A program made the position numbers and the translations under genes. The notes beneath the pieces are model-generated. The model was given only the letters and a program-made list of their open reading frames with translations. It had not been told where the DNA came from and searched no databases. Of a DNA stretch of 7,203 bases, positions 1-6,052 are shown piece after piece (within the stretch, counting starts at the first letter, position 1; each line of letters opens with the position of its first letter). Location: assembly GCA_937859855.1 (NCBI GenBank), contig CALMAR010000435.1:1-7203 (forward strand), in the 5' to 3' direction. Origin of the DNA: an uncultured Kineosporia sp. (GTDB lineage Bacteria; Actinomycetota; Actinomycetes; Actinomycetales; Kineosporiaceae).

Positions 1-1181
1 TGCCGCGAGTAGAGCATGGACAAGACGGCCAGCAGGGGCAGGCAGCCCATCATGATCACCGGATGCAGCCAGGTCCACCGGCGCCGCGAAGTGATTTCCG
101 CGGCCAGGAGGAAGGCCGGGAACCAGGTCAGGGCGTAACGAGGAGCAGAGAGGAACGTGGTCGAGCAGACCAGCACGGCCACGTTCAGCAGCATGTACAG
201 GGTTTCGGGCCAGCGCCGCAGCCAGGCCAGGACCACGACCAGGACCAGTCCCAGCACCACGGTGGCGAAGTCCGCAACGCCTGCGATCAGGATGTGACCG
301 CCGCGCTGGTTGGTGATCTGGTTCCAGCCGTCCGCCAGCCCGGCCCATGGCCAGGCCAGCTGACGGCCCCAGCCCCGGTGCTCGGTCTCCTGCCAGGCGT
401 TCCACGAGCCGGTCGAGCGGTGCAGCCAGACGGCGATCGCGGCCAGCGCGGCCACCGGCAGGGCGAAGGCGGCGATGTCCAGGTGCGGGCGCCGCCCCGG
501 ACCCGTTCGGGCACGTAGCTGCAGCAGATACATCAGCGCCAGCGCCGCAACCAGGAACAGGCCGTTGATCCGCACGCTCACGGTCAGCGCCATGAACGCT
601 CCGGCGAGCCACCAGTGCCGCCTCCTGGCCGTGACCCAGGCAGCCAGAGCCGCGGCCAGGAACATGGCCTCGGAGTAGCCAGAAGTAAGAAAGATCCCGT
701 ACGGCGCCACCATCAGGTAGAGGACGGCGTGCCCCCCGGCTCGCTCGGCGTCGCCGGTTGCCAACTGCCACAACAGCGCCGCTGCGACTGCGCCGGCGAT
801 CAGGCTGACCAGTAGCGACGCCAGCCGTAGATCGCCACCGGTCAATCCTGAGGTGACCCTGATCGCCAGTGGGTAGCCCGGCAGGAACGCCTGGTCGCAG
901 CAGGTGCCCGGCGGGTAGCCGACGTCCGCGATGCGCAGGAAGTGCCCCGTGTCACCGCCCATGAACCGATCGATGGCCCACCGCGACCAGTCGTGCTGGC
1001 GCTGGACCTGATCCAGCCCGGTGAGCCACGCATCGAGCAGGACGAAACCGATCAGTGCGGCCCGCCCGGCGACCCAGAGTCCGGCCGCTGACGTCAGCTG
1101 ACCCCAGGCCAGTTCGGGCCGGTCCGGCGGCTGGGCGGCGTCCTCGGCCTGAGCTGTCTGGTCGATGACTCCCGAGGTCAC
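1..1181 (-). CDS. PIG-V-like GT-C family mannosyltransferase, C-terminus cut by window edge
   Basis: Integral membrane glycosyltransferase of the GT-C fold. Family members transfer mannose from a polyprenyl-phosphate sugar on the outer face of the membrane; the acceptor cannot be told here. I translated 393 residues from GTG 1181. After a polar N-terminus (1-33) and a first hydrophobic segment (about 34-54) comes the PIG-V-like loop: GGDTGHF (75-81), IADVGYP (84-90) and AFLPGYP (98-104). D77 is the likely catalytic acid. Further family-like stretches are PYGIF...YSEAMFLA (160-176), SVRING (202-207) and WNAWQETEHRGWGR (260-273), with several more membrane segments between them. The family is usually about 400 residues, so little is probably missing. 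The GTG was chosen because it lies 19 nt after the permease stop and the next in-frame ATG (M74) would remove the first helix; no good Shine-Dalgarno precedes it. It probably shares a transcript with the permease. The family call is good; mannose specificity is inferred. Confidence 0.82.
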   Translation of the reverse strand, partial: MTSGVIDQTAQAEDAAQPPDRPELAWGQLTSAAGLWVAGRAALIGFVLLDAWLTGLDQVQRQHDWSRWAIDRFMGGDTGHFLRIADVGYPPGTCCDQAFLPGYPLAIRVTSGLTGGDLRLASLLVSLIAGAVAAALLWQLATGDAERAGGHAVLYLMVAPYGIFLTSGYSEAMFLAAALAAWVTARRRHWWLAGAFMALTVSVRINGLFLVAALALMYLLQLRARTGPGRRPHLDIAAFALPVAALAAIAVWLHRSTGSWNAWQETEHRGWGRQLAWPWAGLADGWNQITNQRGGHILIAGVADFATVVLGLVLVVVLAWLRRWPETLYMLLNVAVLVCSTTFLSAPRYALTWFPAFLLAAEITSRRRWTWLHPVIMMGCLPLLAVLSMLYSR

Positions 1182-1200
1182 CCGGTGCAGACTAGTTGCA

Positions 1201-2625
1201 TCAGACCGGCGTGTGATGGGCGACGTCGATGTGCCGGGTGGGGACCAAGGGCTTGAGCAAACGGAACAGCACCAGATAGACCAGCGCCGAGATGGCGAAG
1301 CCGACGAACAGAGTCAGGTCACCGATCCCGCTGTGCTTGGCGATCGGGCCGACGTACTTGGTCTGGTTGGAGAACAGCCAGATGGAGATCACCATGCCGG
1401 TCAGCATGGCGATCGGACCGGCCAGGTTCAGGTAGCGGGTGTCCACCACGATGTCGTCGATCACCGTGCCCCGGCGCAGCCAGCGGTCGGTCAGCACGAC
1501 GCCCAGCCAGGGCGCGATCCAGTAGGCGATCACCAGCAGGAACGCCTCGTAGTTCTCTCCGGCGTCGGCCAGCCCCTTCCAGGCCAGCACCAGTCCGATC
1601 GCGCCGAAACCGAGCGCCACGATCGCCCGGCGCAGGGACAACGGGAGCCGGATGCCCATCGCCAGGAACGACATCGAGCCCGAATAGATGTTCAGTGCGT
1701 TGGCCGAGACCGCTCCCAGCGCTATCCCCAGCAGCACCAGATGAGCGATCAGACTGGGCATCGGGGCGGTGAAGTTACCGGTCGGGTTGCCGGTGTCCTT
1801 GGTGCCGATAGTCATCGACGCCGCGCCGACCACCGTCAGGATGGAACAGGAGAGGAAGTTGCCCAACCCGGCCATCAGCCCGACCCGCCGCGCGTTGATG
1901 TCGATCGGCAGATAGCGGGTGTAGTCGGTGCCATAGGGATTCCAGCCGGCCGCGTAACCGAAGGCGGCGCTGAAGGCGAGGGTGAAACCGGCGAAACCGC
2001 CCAGTCCGCCGGACGGTTCCCCTTGGCCCGGGTGCGATTTGCTCAGGATCACGATGCTGCCCAGCGCGAAGACCACCAGCAGCACCGGGAAGGCGTACTT
2101 CTCGAAAGCGTGCACCAGGTTGTGACCGAAGAACGCCACCAGCAACTCGGCCGCCACGATGATCAGCAGCGTGACCTTCGCATTCAGATCGGTCAGGGCG
2201 GCCAGGGCCAGAGCGCCGCTGACACTGTTGACCGCGAACCAGCCGATGCCGGCCATCACCGCGTTCAGCCCGGCCGGCAAGACGTTGCCCCAGTAGCCGA
2301 AAGCGCTGCGGGACAGCACCATCTGCGGGAGGCCGTGCTTGGGACCCCACGACGACAGGACGCCGTGGGTCAGGCCGCCCAGGGCACTGCCCGCGACCAG
2401 AGCCAGCACGGCCATCCAGAAGGACAGGCCGAAGTAGAGGATGGCGATCACGCCGACGAAGACGGTGGCGAACTCCAGGTTCGGCGATGACCAGGTCCAC
2501 AGCAGCTGGGCGGCGCCGCCGTGCCGGTCCTCCAGTGAGATCCGCTCCACGCCGCCTGGTTCGACGGCGGCCACCTTGTCGCCGTAGTGCGAACTGGAGA
2601 TACCCGGGTCATAAGCCGTCGTCAT
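1201..2625 (-). CDS. NCS1 family purine/cytosine-type permease
   Basis: Cytoplasmic-membrane secondary transporter of the nucleobase-cation-symport-1 family (LeuT fold). Members import cytosine, purines, uracil, allantoin, hydantoins, thiamine or pyridoxine with Na+ or H+. The 474-residue protein is typical in length, with about twelve hydrophobic segments. Recognisable parts are the pre-TM1 stretch ERISLEDRHG (28-37), LLWTWSSPNLEF (41-52) in TM1, the TM3 stretch GIGWFAVNS (126-134) with a substrate-stacking type Trp129, and GWNPYGTDYTRYLP (227-240) after TM6. The last is characteristic of the Fcy/CodB-like purine-cytosine branch rather than the Mhp1/allantoin branch. The start is ATG 2625. 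The frame stays open to a TTG at 2661, but NCS1 N-termini do not need those 12 extra residues. No strong ribosome site is visible for either start. The family is secure; the actual substrate is not, and no catabolic gene beside it helps. Confidence 0.92.
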   Translation of the reverse strand: MTTAYDPGISSSHYGDKVAAVEPGGVERISLEDRHGGAAQLLWTWSSPNLEFATVFVGVIAILYFGLSFWMAVLALVAGSALGGLTHGVLSSWGPKHGLPQMVLSRSAFGYWGNVLPAGLNAVMAGIGWFAVNSVSGALALAALTDLNAKVTLLIIVAAELLVAFFGHNLVHAFEKYAFPVLLVVFALGSIVILSKSHPGQGEPSGGLGGFAGFTLAFSAAFGYAAGWNPYGTDYTRYLPIDINARRVGLMAGLGNFLSCSILTVVGAASMTIGTKDTGNPTGNFTAPMPSLIAHLVLLGIALGAVSANALNIYSGSMSFLAMGIRLPLSLRRAIVALGFGAIGLVLAWKGLADAGENYEAFLLVIAYWIAPWLGVVLTDRWLRRGTVIDDIVVDTRYLNLAGPIAMLTGMVISIWLFSNQTKYVGPIAKHSGIGDLTLFVGFAISALVYLVLFRLLKPLVPTRHIDVAHHTPV

Positions 2626-2847
2626 GCCAATACTGTGCAGAGCAGATGGGGTTAATCGCAATCAATCGCCGCTCCGGCTGCCGGTACGACCTGCAGATTT
2701 AACATGCCGTGCGGTTTCAGCAGCATGGCGCTTGAGGAGGCCGGCCGCCGGGGAGGGTCCACCCGGGTTGGGGAGGCCTGACCTGGCCTGTTGGCGAGGC
2801 AAGGGGTAGCCGCCAGCGCAGAGGTGATCGCGCCGTAAGGTGAGCCG
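2626..2847. promoter_or_regulatory. Divergent intergenic region between the NCS1 permease and ispE
   Basis: These 222 bp lie between two divergently transcribed genes, so promoters for both should be here. I see no RNA gene, no recognisable riboswitch and no credible small ORF. Two A+T-richer islets stand out from the G+C-rich background: 2651-2667, 26-42 nt before the permease ATG, which reads on the minus strand as an imperfect palindrome near TTGATTGCGATTAA, and 2695-2705 (around ATTTAACAT). The stretch 2674-2684 is a perfect odd palindrome (CCGGC-T-GCCGG). Positions 2774-2789 can form a 5-bp AGGCC/GGCCT stem with a 6-nt loop in the ispE leader. No convincing -35/-10 pair could be placed in either direction, so this entry rests on gene arrangement rather than on a recognised motif. 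Confidence 0.4.
2837..2844 (+). promoter_or_regulatory. Ribosome binding site of ispE
   Basis: AAGGTGAG lies directly upstream of the ATG at 2848; the AAGG core ends 7 nt before the start codon, a normal Shine-Dalgarno spacing. It supports ATG 2848 as the ispE start and is the clearest ribosome site in the window. Confidence 0.75.
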
Positions 2848-3789
2848 ATGACCGCGACAGCCCCGGTGTTGGCGCGTGCGCCCGCCAAGGTCAACCTCGA
2901 GCTGCGGGTCGGGGCTGCCCGGCGTGACGGCTATCACGAGCTGGCCACCGTGTTCCACGCGGTTGCGCTGTTCGACGATCTGTCCGTCGTGGCCGCCGAG
3001 GCCGGTGAGGGGCCGTCGATCACGGTGGAGGGGGCGCAGGCCGATCTGGTGCCGCTGGACGACTCGAACCTGGCCATCAGGGCTGCCCTGCTGGTGGCCG
3101 CACGGATCGGCGTCGACCCCGATGTCCGGATACACGTGCGCAAGGGCATCCCGGTGGCCGGCGGGATGGCCGGGGGCTCCGCCGATGCCGCGGCCGCGCT
3201 GATCGCCTGCGACGCGCTCTGGCATGGCGGCCTGGCACGCGAGGACCTGCATCAGCTGGCCACCGAACTGGGATCGGATGTGCCGTTCGCGCTGATGGGC
3301 GGGACCGCGATCGGAACCGGGCGGGGCGAGATGCTCACCCCGGCCCTGGCTCGGGGCGAGTATCACTGGGTGATCGCGCTGGCGGATCATGGACTGTCCA
3401 CCCCAGTGGTGTACGGCGAGATCGACCGGCTCCGGCTGACCGGGCAGGCTCCGGCCTGCGATGACGAACCCGAGATCTCCGATGGGTTGATGCAGGCGTT
3501 GCGGGCGGGTGACGCCGGGGCGCTGGGCGCCTGCATGGCCAACGACCTGCAGCCGGCCGCGTGCTCGCTGGAGCCCAACCTGGAGCGGGCCCTGGACGTC
3601 GGCCGCAAGGTCGGCGCCCTGGGCGGCCTGGTATCCGGCTCCGGCCCGACCACGGTGTTCCTGGCCCGCGACAGCGGGCACGCGCTTGATCTGGCGGTGG
3701 CGCTGACGGCGTCCGGGGTGGCATCAGACGTGCGCCGGGCCACCGGTCCGGTGCCGGGCGCCCGGCTGGTCGAGGCCGTCCGGGTCTAG
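2848..3789 (+). CDS. ispE: 4-diphosphocytidyl-2-C-methyl-D-erythritol kinase
   Basis: Cytosolic GHMP-family kinase that phosphorylates the 2-hydroxyl of CDP-methylerythritol with ATP, the fourth step of the MEP route to isopentenyl diphosphate. The 313-residue length fits actinobacterial IspE. Visible motifs are the N-terminal substrate site APAKVNLEL (11-19) with K14, the glycine-rich ATP loop PVAGGMAGGSADAAAAL (102-118), GSDVPF (142-147) with the catalytic Asp144, and the third GHMP motif SGSGPTTVF (263-271). The start ATG has a good ribosome site at 2837-2844. The TAG stop shares its last base with the GTG of the downstream ABC-F gene, so the two are very probably co-transcribed and translationally coupled. 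In many actinobacteria ksgA precedes ispE; here the upstream neighbour is instead a divergent NCS1 permease. Confidence 0.96.
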   Translation: MTATAPVLARAPAKVNLELRVGAARRDGYHELATVFHAVALFDDLSVVAAEAGEGPSITVEGAQADLVPLDDSNLAIRAALLVAARIGVDPDVRIHVRKGIPVAGGMAGGSADAAAALIACDALWHGGLAREDLHQLATELGSDVPFALMGGTAIGTGRGEMLTPALARGEYHWVIALADHGLSTPVVYGEIDRLRLTGQAPACDDEPEISDGLMQALRAGDAGALGACMANDLQPAACSLEPNLERALDVGRKVGALGGLVSGSGPTTVFLARDSGHALDLAVALTASGVASDVRRATGPVPGARLVEAVRV

Positions 3790-5669
3790 TGGCTCATCTG
3801 CTCAACGCCGAGGGCGTGACCGTGGTGCATGCCGCGCGCACGCTCTTGGACGACCTCTCGCTCGGGCTGGACGGCGGCGACCGGGTCGGGGTGGTCGGGC
3901 GCAACGGAGAGGGCAAGTCGACCCTGATCCGCGTCCTGGCCCGGGTTCAGGAGCCGGACACGGGCCGGGTCACGCACGCAGGCGGCCTGCGTCTGGGTCT
4001 GCTGTCACAGCTGGACGACGCACCGCTGGATCAGCCGGTGCGATCGCTGGTGCTGGGTGGACTGGCCGAGCACGAGTGGGCTTCGAACCCGCGGGTCCGC
4101 GACGTGATGACCGGGCTGCTGGGCGGCCTGGACGGTCAGCTGCTGGGTGGCCTGGACGTGCCGTTCGGGCAGCTGTCCGGGGGCCAGCGGCGCCGGGCCG
4201 GGCTGGCCGGGGTGCTGATCGGTGACCCGGATCTGATCATGCTGGACGAGCCGACCAACCACCTGGACGTCGAAGGGGTGGACTGGCTGGCCGGTCATCT
4301 GCGGTCCCGCTGGCCGGCCGGACGGGGTGGCCTGATCGTGGTCACCCACGACCGCTGGTTCCTGGACGCCGTCTGTGACCACATCTGGGAGGTCCACGAC
4401 GGTCAGGTGGATGGCTACGACGGCGGCTACGCGGCCTACGTGCTGGCCCGGGCCGAGCGGTCCCGGGTGGCCGCGGTCACGGCCGAGCGCCGTTCGAACC
4501 TGCTGCGCAAGGAGCTGGCCTGGTTGCGCCGCGGAGCGCCGGCCCGGACCAGCAAGCCCCGGTTCCGCCTGGATGCGGCGGCCGCCCTGATCGCCGATGA
4601 GCCACCACCGCGGGATTCGATGTCCCTGGAGCGGATGGCCACGGCCCGGCTGGGTAAGGACGTCATCGACCTGGAGTCGGTGACGGTGTCCTTCGGGTCC
4701 GATCCGCTGCTGGAAAACGTCGCATCTGACCCGGCCGGCGTGCCGCGGCCGGCTGCCAATCCGCTGCTGGAAAACGTCACCTGGCGGCTGGCGCCGGGGG
4801 AGCGGATCGGCCTGGCCGGGGTCAACGGGTCCGGCAAGACCACGCTGCTGCGGGTGCTGGCCGGTTGGGTGCCGCCGTCGTCCGGCCGGGTCAAGCAGGG
4901 ACGCACCGTCCGGGTCGCGATGCTCTCCCAGGATGTGCGCGAGCTGGACGAGGTGGCTGACCTGCGGGTGCAGGAGGCAGCCGAGAGGGTCCGGGGCTCG
5001 GTGCGGATCGGTGATCGTGAGGTCACGGCCGGGGTTCTGCTGGAGCGACTGGGTTTCGCCAAAGGCCGCTTGTGGACGCCGGTCTCGGAACTGTCCGGCG
5101 GCGAGCGGCGGCGTCTGCAGCTGCTCCGGCTACTGATGACCGAACCCAATGTGCTGATGCTGGACGAGCCGACCAACGATCTCGACACCGACACCCTGGC
5201 CGCGATCGAGGACACCCTGGATTCCTGGCCGGGCACGCTGATCGTGGTCTCGCACGACCGTTATCTGCTGGAGCGGATCACTGATCGGCAGGTGGCGCTG
5301 CTGGGCGACGGCCGGATCACTGATCTGCCATCCGGGATCAGCCAATATCTCCAGCTCCGGCGCGCACAGGCTCAGGCGGCGGAAAGGGTTGCCCAGCAGC
5401 CAGTCTCATCCGGCACCGGAGACCCGGATGGGCCGGGTGCGCCGGGTTCAGCGGCAGATGCCCGAGCCGCCCGCAAGACCATGCAACGGGTGGAACGCCA
5501 GCTGTCCCGGCTGAGCTCCGAAGAGGAGCAGCTGCACATCGAAATGGCCGAGCGGGCAACGGATCACAGTATGATTCTGGCGCTGGATGAACGGCTGAGA
5601 GCCTTGACCGCGCAGAAGGAGGCGCTGGAGGAGGAATGGCTGGCCGCTGCCGAGCAGGTCAGTCCCTGA
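3789..5669 (+). CDS. ABC-F family tandem ATPase, Uup-like, with C-terminal coiled coil
   Basis: Soluble protein with two ATP-binding cassettes and no membrane segments. ABC-F proteins generally act on the ribosome, as translation factors or antibiotic-protection proteins, rather than in transport. NBD1: Walker A GRNGEGKST (37-45), signature LSGGQ (129-133), Walker B LIMLDEP (149-155) with Glu154, switch His187. A linker (about 215-290) includes basic RTSKPRFR (253-260). NBD2: Walker A GVNGSGKTT (344-352), LSGGE (435-439), Walker B with Glu460, switch His489. Both sites look catalytically intact. NBD1 has no long Arm insertion. A Gly/Pro-rich spacer (about 538-557) leads to a charged coiled coil (558-620), like the Uup C-terminal domain. 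The GTG start overlaps the ispE TAG by one base. Oddly, residues 305-330 hold a duplicated PLLENV peptide caused by a direct repeat. A housekeeping role is more likely than a resistance role given the ispE linkage, but this is inference. Confidence 0.93.
   Translation: MAHLLNAEGVTVVHAARTLLDDLSLGLDGGDRVGVVGRNGEGKSTLIRVLARVQEPDTGRVTHAGGLRLGLLSQLDDAPLDQPVRSLVLGGLAEHEWASNPRVRDVMTGLLGGLDGQLLGGLDVPFGQLSGGQRRRAGLAGVLIGDPDLIMLDEPTNHLDVEGVDWLAGHLRSRWPAGRGGLIVVTHDRWFLDAVCDHIWEVHDGQVDGYDGGYAAYVLARAERSRVAAVTAERRSNLLRKELAWLRRGAPARTSKPRFRLDAAAALIADEPPPRDSMSLERMATARLGKDVIDLESVTVSFGSDPLLENVASDPAGVPRPAANPLLENVTWRLAPGERIGLAGVNGSGKTTLLRVLAGWVPPSSGRVKQGRTVRVAMLSQDVRELDEVADLRVQEAAERVRGSVRIGDREVTAGVLLERLGFAKGRLWTPVSELSGGERRRLQLLRLLMTEPNVLMLDEPTNDLDTDTLAAIEDTLDSWPGTLIVVSHDRYLLERITDRQVALLGDGRITDLPSGISQYLQLRRAQAQAAERVAQQPVSSGTGDPDGPGAPGSAADARAARKTMQRVERQLSRLSSEEEQLHIEMAERATDHSMILALDERLRALTAQKEALEEEWLAAAEQVSP
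4702..4778 (+). repeat. 20-bp perfect direct repeat, 57-bp period, in frame inside the ABC-F gene
   Basis: The 20-nt stretch at 4702-4721 recurs exactly at 4759-4778, separated by 37 bp of unrelated sequence. The 57-bp period equals 19 codons, so the frame is kept and residues D305-V311 (DPLLENV) reappear as N324-V330 (NPLLENV). Removing one repeat plus the spacer would leave VTVSFGSDPLLENVTWRL, which reads as an ordinary ABC beta1-beta2 hairpin, so the extra 19 residues look like an insertion. The spacer contains the inverted repeat CCGGCCG/CGGCCGG (4731-4737 and 4746-4752). It could be an old tandem duplication whose middle diverged, or an inserted short repeat element. Confidence 0.9.
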
Positions 5670-5697
5670 CCCGAAGCGCGTGGTCCTGGCCGGGCGG

Positions 5698-5985
5698 TCA
5701 GATCTCGAACTGGAGCCGGGCGATGTCGGCCGACAACGGCGCGAACAGTTCCCGGCGCAGCTGGTTGTGCCCCTCATCCTGGTCGTAGCGGCGATAGGCG
5801 GCGGCGTCGACGAAGTCGGTGGTGATGGCGTAGTCCCAGTTGCCTGGCCGCAGGCCGGCGTCCCGGCCCACATGGACGGCCACGACGCCCTCAACCTCAA
5901 GGGCGGCCAGGGCGGCCAGGGCCTGGTCGATCAGGGCCGGCTCGGCCCCGGCCCGCAGCCGCCCGAGCACAACGTTGCGGATCAC
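5698..5985 (-). CDS. Dabb-domain (stress-responsive alpha/beta barrel) small protein
   Basis: Predicted 95-residue cytosolic protein of the dimeric alpha/beta-barrel Dabb family. It begins VIRNVVLGRL; the middle VVAVHVGRD...NWDYAITTDFVDAAAYRRYD (about 35-70) and a following HNQLRRELFAPL are typical. Family members are small ferredoxin-like proteins that dimerise; some are stress-induced and some act as cyclases or ligand binders, and no catalytic role can be read here. GTG 5985 is chosen because it puts Val/Met-Ile-Arg-Asn at the family N-terminus and gives the usual length. The frame is open further upstream, but that extension is Pro/Arg-rich shadow sequence. The ribosome site is weak. It lies 67 nt after the dehydrogenase stop on the same strand, so it may be the last gene of that operon, and it is convergent with the ABC-F gene 28 nt away. 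Confidence 0.85.
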   Translation of the reverse strand: MIRNVVLGRLRAGAEPALIDQALAALAALEVEGVVAVHVGRDAGLRPGNWDYAITTDFVDAAAYRRYDQDEGHNQLRRELFAPLSADIARLQFEI

Positions 5986-6013
5986 CCGGCACCATTCCAG
6001 ATGCTCAGGCGAT

Positions 6014-6027
6014 GCCCCGGCCGGGGC
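6014..6027 (-). other. Perfect 14-nt palindrome between dehydrogenase and Dabb gene
   Basis: GCCCCGGCCGGGGC is perfectly self-complementary and could fold as a 5-bp stem with a 4-nt loop in the 67-nt spacer after the dehydrogenase stop. No T-run follows on the minus strand, so it is not a standard intrinsic terminator. In such G+C-rich DNA it may be chance. Confidence 0.3.
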
Positions 6028-6052
6028 CGGGCGAGCCGGTCGCGGTCTTCCA

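Noticed and set aside
1165..2490. 441-codon plus-strand open frame opposite the NCS1 permease
   Set aside because: Its product is a Gln/Asp/His/Arg-rich string with no domain. It is antisense to a clear membrane transporter and is a typical third-position G+C shadow.
1775..2500. 241-codon minus-strand frame inside the permease gene
   Set aside because: It overlaps the permease on the same strand in another frame and is Arg/Gly-rich; not a gene.
2626..2661. TTG start adding 12 residues to the permease
   Set aside because: A TTG without a ribosome site is less likely than ATG 2625, which already gives a normal N-terminus.
2626..2847. Possible purine or TPP riboswitch upstream of the permease
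   Set aside because: I could not find the conserved core sequences or paired helices of either class.
2662..3681. 339-codon minus-strand open frame opposite ispE
   Set aside because: The composition is Gly/Arg/Gln/His-rich with no motif, fully antisense to a secure ispE; a shadow frame.
5670..5697. Possible bidirectional terminator between the convergent ABC-F and Dabb genes
   Set aside because: The 28-nt gap shows no clear stem-loop and no T-run.
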